Shown here: in pieces, positions 6,701 to 12,393 of the stretch
Numbering within the stretch: position 1 is the first letter of the stretch
Layout of the letters: each line of letters opens with the position of its first letter
Assembly: GCA_005879655.1 (NCBI GenBank)
Contig: VBJK01000162.1
Location: 1-12,393, forward strand
From: Chloroflexota bacterium
Lineage (GTDB): Bacteria > Chloroflexota > Ktedonobacteria > Ktedonobacterales > Ktedonobacteraceae
Direction: 5' to 3'
DNA length: 12,393 nt
Made by a program: the position numbers and the translations under genes
Notes under the pieces: generated by a model
Seen by the model: only the letters and a program-made list of their open reading frames with translations
Database searches by the model: none
What the model was told of the DNA's origin: nothing

Positions 6701-8803
6701 CAGGTGCTTGACGAGTAGCTGAACGTCATCAGCATTTTTGATATGCCCCAGAATAGTAATCGTTGCCATACGCAATGGGATTGAGCGCACAACATTGCCA
6801 AGCATGGCCTGTGCGCGTGCTCTCACTAGCTCGCCGCATGGTCTTTTGCCCAGTTCGCCTAAAAGACTGATAAGCACCTGATCTGGCTGCGTAGTTTGCG
6901 GCATGACCTTTTCCAGGTAGTCAAAGAGCAGGGGAGGGATGAGGCTATCATTACTTTTGCAATGGAGGTCATGCAATTCCAGGAAGAGATCGGGTAAACC
7001 TGGTGCATCAATCAGAGGCAAGAGTGCACCATAGACTTCTGCCCCACCCTCGTCTGCACAGCGTTTGAAGATCTTTGCCAACTTCACGCGTTCGGCTTTA
7101 CCAAGCACAAATTTTTCCAGGTACTTCTGAATGCTTTGCGGCAGCACATCCGGGGCCTTGACACCCACACAGGCCAGGCTAAGGGCCAGCGCGTGGTAAT
7201 AGATGTCGTCATTTTCGCCGTATTGACGATTATACGTTTCCGCCCAACTGATCAGGAACTTTGCAACATCCATTGGTCGCTTTTCCAAACCCGCCCACAG
7301 CGCAACTGGTTCGCTCCAGATGCCAGCCGCTTTTGCCTCACATGTATAGATACTTTCCCAGAAAGTGTTACTCTCCCGCTTCTCGTGGTAGACGTAGGAG
7401 AGATACTCAGCTGCAAAGTACTCGGCAATGAGTTCATGCATGAAACTGAGCACACCATAGTTGCTGATCGTGATCAGGCCGACATCATAGGCAATGCCTA
7501 GAAATTTCTGGATATCCAATGGCGTATAGTTATGCTCATCGGCCTCGTTATCTTCCAGCCAGTCTTTGAGGTACTCGGCAAAGCCAATCAGCGGCAGTGG
7601 TTTTCTATTATTGCTCAGTTGGATGGCATTGCGCTGCTCGTTGCGGCGTGCCGTGCAAGCAACAACGCTAAGGAAACGTCGGACGGTTGTCCCATCTTCT
7701 CCCGTGAGGCGCTGATCAATGGAGAGTTTTAGCAGGTAGCCGCGCGAGATGGTCTGAGCCTGTTTCTCGTCGAGCTGGTTTAACGCTTGTAGCAGCATAA
7801 TGAGCATAAAAGGACTGGTATAGCGGTGAGGCTGGTTAATTTTACTGATCTGCTCCTTCGTGCGCTCAATCTGTTTTCTGCTTGTGCCAAGTGCATCTAG
7901 ATAGCGGTCTACAATATGGGGAACGTCGTCCTCTGCTAACGCTGAGAGCATTTTTACGGTTGCGCCATAACGGGTGAAGTCTTGGAGTAGATCTTGCTCT
8001 TGATATTCTAATTCGCGGCAAGTCATGATAACGCGATTTTTTGTCTGCATAATGGGAATAAGTTCGTCATGTACAACTTTTAGAGCATTAATCTCCAACT
8101 CATTCATACCATCACACAAGAAGAGGATACGTCCTTGTGAAAAAAAATGTCGCAGGTAGGGACGCAGATGTTGCATACCAACTAGCTCAGGTTCTTTCGT
8201 TTGCTGCGCCTTTTGTTGATGTTTGTTATCTAACAGATAGGCAAGTAACGTCTCCGTGCTGGTTTGGGCTGTGGCAGTAGTATGTGGCTGGTGTTGTCGC
8301 AAAAAGCCATTATAGTACTTCATCTGGATGAGTATAGGAATGCTATCGGTCCTCTGCAAGCCAGCTTCAGTCATGCTATAGAGCAGATATTCGAGGCTTT
8401 TTGTCTTGCCACTACCAGGTAGGCCGAGCACGAGCATATGTTGCTCCTGTGCTCCGTTTAAGCTGGATGAGCCGCCGGGGGGATAATAGCTCTCCATAGC
8501 TTTGGCAAGACTCCTACGTACGGCTTTGCGATAAGCATTGACTTTTTGCCGTTTCGTCGTGAGCAGTAGCAGGAACAGGTACAGTACGAGAATACCCAAT
8601 ATAATACAACTAGGAATGAGAAATAAGATAATAGCGGAAAGGGACAAGCCTATGCTTGCACCTACAATAACTCCTGCGAGGAGCAAGGCCAATATGATAC
8701 CACTGGTGATAAGCCAGCGCCACCGCACGCGTAGCGCAATGTGTATATCCTGTGCAATCTGTGGACCACGTGGTGGTCGAGAGATAACCTGCTGTTTCAT
8801 CAT
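3743..8803 (-). CDS. Membrane-anchored NACHT (STAND) NTPase with HEAT-like solenoid and C-terminal coiled coil
   Basis: 1686 residues. Order of parts: a basic N-terminus; two hydrophobic helices (about 31-53 and 57-81) followed by basic residues; and a NACHT-type NTPase with Walker A GLPGSGKT (127-134), Walker B LFLCDGMNEL (227-236) and a sensor-like MTCRELEY (260-267). A winged-helix-like motif FMHELIAEYFAAEYL (454-468) is typical of NACHT/STAND proteins. From about 590 to 1600 there are many helical pairs of HEAT / PBS-lyase type (for example around 670-760). The last 60 or so residues are a charged coiled coil rich in Ala, Arg and Glu. STAND proteins usually act as switches in which the repeat region senses a ligand and ATP-driven oligomerisation activates the N-terminus. 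Here the N-terminus is only a membrane hairpin, with no nuclease, protease or TIR domain. The ATG at 8803 has a second ATG right after it and no clear Shine-Dalgarno. The kinase gene follows closely. The ligand and role are unknown. Confidence 0.88.
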   Translation of the reverse strand: MMKQQVISRPPRGPQIAQDIHIALRVRWRWLITSGIILALLLAGVIVGASIGLSLSAIILFLIPSCIILGILVLYLFLLLLTTKRQKVNAYRKAVRRSLAKAMESYYPPGGSSSLNGAQEQHMLVLGLPGSGKTKSLEYLLYSMTEAGLQRTDSIPILIQMKYYNGFLRQHQPHTTATAQTSTETLLAYLLDNKHQQKAQQTKEPELVGMQHLRPYLRHFFSQGRILFLCDGMNELEINALKVVHDELIPIMQTKNRVIMTCRELEYQEQDLLQDFTRYGATVKMLSALAEDDVPHIVDRYLDALGTSRKQIERTKEQISKINQPHRYTSPFMLIMLLQALNQLDEKQAQTISRGYLLKLSIDQRLTGEDGTTVRRFLSVVACTARRNEQRNAIQLSNNRKPLPLIGFAEYLKDWLEDNEADEHNYTPLDIQKFLGIAYDVGLITISNYGVLSFMHELIAEYFAAEYLSYVYHEKRESNTFWESIYTCEAKAAGIWSEPVALWAGLEKRPMDVAKFLISWAETYNRQYGENDDIYYHALALSLACVGVKAPDVLPQSIQKYLEKFVLGKAERVKLAKIFKRCADEGGAEVYGALLPLIDAPGLPDLFLELHDLHCKSNDSLIPPLLFDYLEKVMPQTTQPDQVLISLLGELGKRPCGELVRARAQAMLGNVVRSIPLRMATITILGHIKNADDVQLLVKHLQDQDREQRLAGATIGALRMFGPELTLEALVEREKSLRSPEHAQTRFNLLTVLQHFLSSAEVQSRLSQSAYKLIIHTTMQFLSSCDDTTTRQTAFNLLHEQMQKDKQRISIVTRFLLATMATPDEQQARYIQELCKKNYFAIFTYVTEYWNTQTLTELARVRIIEFLGEVPDRLTRYFLLQQLNDTAISVQDALCQALSRHRPESISPLLRVILVPNTTTNANRVAVNTLREIGTESIVPICEELLQLQSHAQAPEAGLRSLVVLLHHFRENALVPDGIREKVVTALITLLQWLVDNTRYAQLAAYLIEVMVGFRHPLTAPPLIALLARSETEFNGVYKQASKGLSALADIALVFHYLIEALNSQAVLLTGRVRQVLLEAKPFPYDDLLSAFNDPREVVVSQIRQVFTASQHMPQTAPFLVSHLFDRDNGNTISSNVQRTLKAMQPDITMPHLVKALGKVDWQVILEPLLLGCPELALVIPLLVEELGDAQQQRAAGEVLLKFPPALVLPWLMTGLERSDASQYTRWLIVQMISLSRQQHTNLLPNVVQLFDSAVVQRASTPSEARRALHELLTHELADFSLPALINGLAEQALMEDCTISLVALADEPGKLDDVLAAVLQALRNPQKCRGAHNTLVRCGELAAKQVCDLLQDNDVAIIEEARTILAEMGKIAFPYIYQLAHHPQHISDARKIFTLMPATTVANGLLSFLASNDMQEIEIAFYLLSVSIEQAYRSGRFDITKAILQQTLEQPASDVRLRILTVLLFFNSNTQQQQRSKIAEQLIEAITHSPEYHAECMRAISLLGKQAEAPLVEVITAQRVPIKVQLEAIGTLGTISAHPQITGLVKDLAARTSSHMLQTANAKTLDLRQQEWGLRALGGLLASGIYDMGELVRLQHSSKISGDHTAREFYEVLLGTRNLPHIEQLAEQIQQCESTIADLERHVQQQKRRANDAESRADAADARASNAERHANNLQAEIRRLRDLR

Positions 8804-8835
8804 CTTATACGGCCAAACTTTTTTTCAGCTGGAAA

Positions 8836-8864
8836 ATTAGACAAATTTCGATCTTTCGCGTACA
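8836..8864 (-). promoter_or_regulatory. Candidate promoter for the NACHT gene
   Basis: On the minus strand a -10 box TCTAAT (8841-8836, five of six) follows a weak -35 box TGTACG (8864-8859, three of six) with a 17-nt spacer. Initiation near 8829 would leave a leader of about 26 nt before the ATG at 8803, which lacks an obvious ribosome-binding site. The boxes overlap those of the opposite-strand propeller promoter. Confidence 0.35.
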
Positions 8865-8866
8865 GT
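8838..8866 (+). promoter_or_regulatory. Candidate promoter for the beta-propeller gene
   Basis: A -35 box TAGACA (8838-8843, five of six) and a -10 box TACAGT (8861-8866, four of six) are separated by exactly 17 nt. Initiation near 8873 would exclude the in-frame ATGs at 8741 and 8867 and leave the ATG at 8903, preceded by AAGGAAAGGA, as the usable start. Confidence 0.5.
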
Positions 8867-8902
8867 ATGCATGCAAAGGAACAAGGAAAGGATTGGGCTG
8901 AC

Positions 8903-10000
8903 ATGTCAACTGTGCTTGAGAAACTCGCTCGCTCCATGATCTACCTGCTTTTATATACACTAATTTTTTTTGCTTGTCTTCTTGTCTTACCCCGCTCTGC
9001 TCGTGCTGATGGTGGTGCGCCCAATCTAGCGTATGTCGCAGGGGCAGATGCGGGTATTAGCGTCGTCGATGTGGCTGCGGCGAAAGTAGCGAAAACTATA
9101 GCTCTTTCTGGAGATCCGCATACCATCTTGCTGAGTCTGAATGGACGTTTTTTATATGTAACACAGCCTCATCTTGATCAGGTTTCGATCATTGAGGCCA
9201 GAACAGGGAAAAGCTTCTGTAGTGCACATATATTGGGCGCTCCAACGTTTCTAGCGTGGGATCAGAGTACCACGTTGTACGTAGCGGGCAATCGCGCTAC
9301 GAGTGTTAGTGCCATAGATACTACAAATTGTACCATCAAACAGACGTATCAGATAGATACTCTTGTGAATGGTCTGACACTGGCAGGTCCTCAACTAGGT
9401 CTACCAACCAATAGCACTATGCAATTGTGGGTAGCTGGAACAACTGCATTAACAATTTTCGATATCAACACGGGAAAGATCATCGATCATATCACTATTG
9501 CAGGTGGCCCTCAATATCTTACCGCTCCACCTGGCGTAATAATCTATGCTACCACACGCCAAGGCAGTGTTGTCGCGGTAGATTTCCAGCGGCGAGCGGT
9601 GCATGTGTTGCTCAGCGGTGGGACGTATGGTCCGATGGATTATGATGCGCTGACTGGGCAGATCTATGTGCCGGATCAGAAGAATAAGTGGCTGGCGGTA
9701 TTGTCCCCGCTCGATCCGGCCAGTGCAGTTGTACCGAGGGAACCTGAACGTGTCTTGCGTACCGATGGCGTACCGGTCTCTGTGGCGATCACCAATGACG
9801 GCTTGATTGGGTTTGTGGCATTGCAGGATGGCCGTATTGTGATGTATGACCTGCTCGCACGACTGGTAGCTTATACGCTCCAGGTTGGTGGCCATCCTCA
9901 CTTTTGTGGAGTGCGCTACCAGCGTGGGCTACGGTTGGTATTGTTGTGGTCTATTTTGTGGCTTTACTGGCTCTGGTCATACTGCTTGTGCGTTTACTGA
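8903..10000 (+). CDS. Exported YVTN-like beta-propeller protein (3' end probably frameshifted)
   Basis: As read, 365 residues from the ATG at 8903. This start has AAAGGA about 10 nt upstream and gives a clean signal peptide; the longer frame from 8741 would overlap the NACHT start. Residues 1-35 are a signal peptide: a short basic start, a hydrophobic core (about 13-28) and a likely cut after ARA. The body contains repeated blades of the YVTN / SMP-30-like type, such as NLAYVAGADAGISVVDV, GRFLYVTQ, LYVAGNRATSVSAID and GQIYVPDQ, so it acts outside the cytoplasmic membrane, probably as a binding or scaffold module. After GGHPHF (residue 334) the read frame turns into an odd Trp/Leu/Cys-rich tail. 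The -1 frame instead encodes a membrane anchor (9904-10032). The gene diverges from the NACHT gene. Its ligand is not predictable. Confidence 0.8.
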   Translation: MSTVLEKLARSMIYLLLYTLIFFACLLVLPRSARADGGAPNLAYVAGADAGISVVDVAAAKVAKTIALSGDPHTILLSLNGRFLYVTQPHLDQVSIIEARTGKSFCSAHILGAPTFLAWDQSTTLYVAGNRATSVSAIDTTNCTIKQTYQIDTLVNGLTLAGPQLGLPTNSTMQLWVAGTTALTIFDINTGKIIDHITIAGGPQYLTAPPGVIIYATTRQGSVVAVDFQRRAVHVLLSGGTYGPMDYDALTGQIYVPDQKNKWLAVLSPLDPASAVVPREPERVLRTDGVPVSVAITNDGLIGFVALQDGRIVMYDLLARLVAYTLQVGGHPHFCGVRYQRGLRLVLLWSILWLYWLWSYCLCVY

Positions 10001-10032
10001 GAGGGGCTTTCGCCACGCGTCATTTGAAGTGA
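9902..10032 (+). pseudogene. Shifted-frame C-terminal membrane anchor of the propeller gene
   Basis: After the run of four T at 9902-9905, the frame beginning TTG at 9904 stays open for 42 codons to a TGA at 10030-10032. It encodes LWSALPAWATVG, then a hydrophobic helix (IVVVYFVALLALVILLV), then a basic tail (RLLRGAFATRHLK). This is a textbook stop-transfer anchor for a protein with a signal peptide. One extra T in the run would join it to the upstream frame and give 376 residues. The cause may be a homopolymer sequencing error, a real slippage mutation, or a programmed frameshift. I favour an error or mutation because no classic slippery heptamer is present. Confidence 0.6.
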
Positions 10033-10146
10033 TTCTATGGAACGTTGATCTGTGATCTTGAAAGCCGCAAATCCATTGATGTTTTGCGTGGTCGAGCGGC
10101 ACGAAACTGTCCCAGGTGGGGTGCGAGAGCCAATCTTTTTCTTGAT
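10033..10146. other. Convergent intergenic gap, no clear terminator
   Basis: The propeller (+) and histidine kinase (-) genes end facing each other across about 114 nt. I found only imperfect inverted repeats (for example CCGCAAA with TTTGCG near 10066-10090) without a following T-run, so no intrinsic terminator can be assigned on either strand. No small gene is evident. Confidence 0.5.
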
Positions 10147-12393
10147 TTACAGCGGTGCGAGCGGGACGGTAAAGAAAAAGGTGGAGCCGACGCCGACATT
10201 ACTTTCTACCCATATCCGTCCTCCTTGCCGCTTGACAATCTGTGCCGAAATAAAGAGGCCAAGTCCAAGACCAGGGAAGGTCTTGGACAGCGGGTCACTC
10301 ACGCGAAAGAAGCGTTCAAAGATGTGCTCGTGTTTCTCTGGGGCGATGCCAATACCAAAATCCTGCACACCAACGGTGGCGGTATCCGTATCATCTGCAA
10401 CCTTCACGAGGATGGCATGAGCCTGGGGAGAATATTTTATGGCGTTGGAGAGCAGATTGGTGAGTACTTGGCCGGTGCGTTCACGATCTCCGAAGACTGG
10501 GTGACGAATAACTCCCTCGATACGAATCTGATGCCGTTGTGTGGTATAAGCCGCCTCTTCAACTACGTCTCGCATAAGGGCATCCAGGTCAAACGGCTCG
10601 TTGTGCCAGGCAAGTTGCCCAGCCTCTAATTTGGTCACGTCCAGCAACTCGCCGATCAAGTTGACGAGCTTATCTTGTTGCTTCTCCATTTTAACTAGCA
10701 TGGTTGCTGACTGCTCATCGCCTGCTTTGGTAAAGCGCTTGTGCAGGATCTGCGTATACCCTTTCAGACTGGTGATAGGCGTCTTCAGTTCGTGACTAGC
10801 AATGGCCATAAATTCTGTGCGCTGCTCCAGCAACCACTGCTTTTCACCTTCTGCCAGCTTGCGCTCCGTGATGTCCTCCATGGCGAGCAAGATCAGCGGG
10901 ACGCTATCGATGCGATGAGCATTGAGCAGCATGATCCTGCGACCAATCCTGGGAAAGGTATGTTCTACCTCGTAATCTAGCAAGGAACGATTGGCGGGGA
11001 GCAGATCCTCTAACAGGGTCCGTAAGGCGTGAATGTTCCATTGGCCGTCTCCTAGCTCGAAGATCGAGCAATGCTCCGTTTCCGCAGGCTCCGCCTGGAA
11101 ACACTGGTAGAAGGCTTGGTTTGCGCGTTGCACATACAGGTTTGCATCCAGCACGAGCAGCGGCTCGCGGACGGTCTCCACAATTGCATCCGCGAAGTCA
11201 CGAGCTTCTTGTAGTTGCGCATTGCGCTGCTGGAGTTCTGCGTTCACGACAAGCAACTCTTCGTTGCTGGCCTGGATCTCTTCTTTGGACGTTTCCAGTT
11301 CTTCATTGAGGCTTTGTAACTCCTCATTGCTGGAGAGCGTCTCTTCATTAGCCGAGTGCAATTCCTCATTGGCGGCCTCTAGCTCTTCAATAATGGAGCG
11401 CATCTCCTCACGAGTGGCCTCCAACTCCCGCTCTAATTCCCGAATGCGCCGATCTTTGACCCCCCGTCGTGCTACACTGCCTTGTTGCCCGTCTAGTGCC
11501 AGGGATATGGCTGGTGGAGTAGACAATGTTCCCGCATCTTCAAAGAGGATCAAAAAGTAGCGTTCCGTGGCAGACGCCTTCAGAGGAATGACTTGTACGG
11601 AGATGCGACGGAGTACGCCTTGGTCGCTCATTTGGATGCCATCTTTTTTTATCGGCAGTCCACTCTTTCTGGCTTTAGAAAGGGTAGTTCGCAGTTCTAA
11701 GTCCAGACCCGCTCTCGCCATTTTGAAGAGATTGAGACTCGCACGACCAGGTGCAGGTCTCAGGTAGGGGTTCGTGTCTCCACGAAAGTGGAGGATTTCC
11801 ATCTCCGCGTCAATGACAACACTGGCTGGGGCAAAACTGGCCAGCAAACGATCTGTCTCCTTCTGAAGATCAAACTCCCAATGCCCCTCTTCATGAGCCA
11901 TATTCTTTCCTTCTTCACTTGAGTCTGGTGACGTTCCTCTAATGGATCTACGGATGTTCCCGACAACGACTGTTCGCGCGCTGATGGCTTTTTTCACATA
12001 CAACTGCCGTTTGTGCTCCCCGGCATGCCCAAAGAGATCGGAAGCAGTCCCGATGGTTTCCGATGGTCCGAGCAGGAGTACACCGTTGGGAGAGAGCGCA
12101 TAGTGGAACGTCTGGAAGATCTTCCTCTGTGCCATCGGCTCCAAGTAAATCAGCACATTCTGACACGAGAGCAAGTCCAGCCGGGAGAACGGCGGGTCCT
12201 TGAGAAGATTGTGCTGGGCGAAGACGCAGAGATCGCGGACGGCCTTACGAATCTGGTAGCACCCATTGACGCCGAGAAAGAAGTGTTCGCGACGCGCGGG
12301 AGAGAGCGTGTTGAGTGCGCCTGCTGGATAGATGCCCGTCCTGGCGGATGCGATAGCCTTTGGATTGAGATCTGTGCCAAACAGTTGGATGGG
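10147..12393 (-). CDS. CheR-PAS-histidine kinase hybrid (CheB/CheR-fusion type), 5' end beyond window
   Basis: The frame is open to the right edge: 748 residues are visible, beginning PIQLFGTDLNP. The internal TTG at 12174 is not the start. Residues 1 to about 135 are the C-terminal part of a CheR SAM-dependent methyltransferase: FGTDLNPKAI, REHFFLG, QHNLLKDPPFSRLDLLSCQNVLIYLEP and LLLGPSETIG. A PAS-like region (about 185-285) follows, then a long coiled coil (about 316-398) of repeated NEEL units, then a second PAS domain (about 399-513). The histidine kinase core is complete: H-box IASHELKTP with phospho-acceptor His534, N-box LSNAIKYSP (Asn650), G1 DFGIGIAPE (about 678-686), F-box FERFF and G2 GLGLGLFIS. 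No receiver domain follows. In this family a CheB methylesterase domain usually precedes CheR, so it is expected upstream. No membrane segment is seen; it is probably a cytosolic sensor kinase of a two-component system. No response regulator lies within the window. Confidence 0.92.
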   Translation of the reverse strand, partial: PIQLFGTDLNPKAIASARTGIYPAGALNTLSPARREHFFLGVNGCYQIRKAVRDLCVFAQHNLLKDPPFSRLDLLSCQNVLIYLEPMAQRKIFQTFHYALSPNGVLLLGPSETIGTASDLFGHAGEHKRQLYVKKAISARTVVVGNIRRSIRGTSPDSSEEGKNMAHEEGHWEFDLQKETDRLLASFAPASVVIDAEMEILHFRGDTNPYLRPAPGRASLNLFKMARAGLDLELRTTLSKARKSGLPIKKDGIQMSDQGVLRRISVQVIPLKASATERYFLILFEDAGTLSTPPAISLALDGQQGSVARRGVKDRRIRELERELEATREEMRSIIEELEAANEELHSANEETLSSNEELQSLNEELETSKEEIQASNEELLVVNAELQQRNAQLQEARDFADAIVETVREPLLVLDANLYVQRANQAFYQCFQAEPAETEHCSIFELGDGQWNIHALRTLLEDLLPANRSLLDYEVEHTFPRIGRRIMLLNAHRIDSVPLILLAMEDITERKLAEGEKQWLLEQRTEFMAIASHELKTPITSLKGYTQILHKRFTKAGDEQSATMLVKMEKQQDKLVNLIGELLDVTKLEAGQLAWHNEPFDLDALMRDVVEEAAYTTQRHQIRIEGVIRHPVFGDRERTGQVLTNLLSNAIKYSPQAHAILVKVADDTDTATVGVQDFGIGIAPEKHEHIFERFFRVSDPLSKTFPGLGLGLFISAQIVKRQGGRIWVESNVGVGSTFFFTVPLAPL
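11200..11448 (-). repeat. Heptad-like NEEL coiled-coil repeat region in the hybrid kinase
   Basis: Residues about 316-398 of the visible protein repeat a seven-residue pattern with NEEL, xSNEEL and LNEEL units, giving a run of similar GAG/GAA and CTG codons. The same region creates a long Ser-rich open frame on the plus strand that is not a gene. Such coiled coils couple the CheR part to the PAS-kinase part in CheB/CheR-fusion sensors. Confidence 0.75.

Noticed and set aside
8741..8902. Upstream start of the propeller gene at 8741 or 8867
   Set aside because: It would overlap the NACHT start and precede the likely transcription start near 8873; a signal peptide and ribosome-binding site fit 8903 better.
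9898..9908. Programmed -1 frameshift in the propeller gene
   Set aside because: There is no classic X XXY YYZ heptamer in frame and no clear downstream pseudoknot, so an indel or read error at the T run is simpler, though recoding is not excluded.
11222..11560. Plus-strand Ser-rich 112-residue open frame
   Set aside because: It is an antisense shadow of the repeated NEEL coiled coil of the histidine kinase.
12150..12174. TTG at 12174 as the start of the histidine kinase
   Set aside because: The frame is open to the window edge and the upstream residues are clear CheR sequence (FGTDLNP, REHFFLG, QHNLLKDPPFSRLD).

Overview
The window most likely comes from a large-genome, multicellular-type Chloroflexota, with class Ktedonobacteria as the best guess. 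The grounds are a Ser/Thr kinase fused to WD40-like blades, a very large NACHT/HEAT protein, a CheR-PAS-histidine kinase hybrid, a selenocysteine-type SelD and roughly balanced base composition. This is inferred from gene style only; there is no rRNA or marker phylogeny here. Five of the six genes read on the minus strand and one on the plus strand.

Layout, left to right. (1) 1-401 (-): 5' part of rnc, RNase III, cut by the window edge. (2) 401-1459 (-): selD, selenophosphate synthetase. Its true start lies upstream of an in-frame UGA (codon 18) that fits selenocysteine, with a candidate SECIS hairpin 33 nt downstream. selD and rnc overlap by one base (TAATG). (3) 1555-3690 (-): cytoplasmic Ser/Thr protein kinase with a proline-rich linker and C-terminal WD40-like blades. 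(4) 3743-8803 (-): a 1686-residue protein with two N-terminal membrane helices, a NACHT-type NTPase, a very long HEAT-like solenoid and a C-terminal coiled coil. (5) 8903-10000 (+): a secreted or membrane-anchored YVTN-like beta-propeller, divergent from the NACHT gene; its 3' end looks frameshifted. (6) 10147-12393 (-): the C-terminal 748 residues of a CheR-PAS-histidine kinase hybrid, cut by the right edge.

How they may work together. The NACHT gene and the kinase gene are separated by about 50 nt and very probably share a transcript. The propeller gene diverges from them across a 99-nt region where two candidate promoters overlap face to face. The three together resemble a membrane-linked sensing and signalling unit: an exported propeller, a membrane-anchored STAND ATPase with a large repeat sensor, and a kinase with its own propeller. 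A defence or stress-signalling role is possible but is inference only; no known defence effector domain is visible. selD-rnc is a separate housekeeping unit with its own candidate promoter, and SelD would supply the selenophosphate needed to decode its own UGA.

No tRNA, rRNA, CRISPR array, insertion sequence or attachment site was seen. No intergenic stretch exceeds 120 nt.
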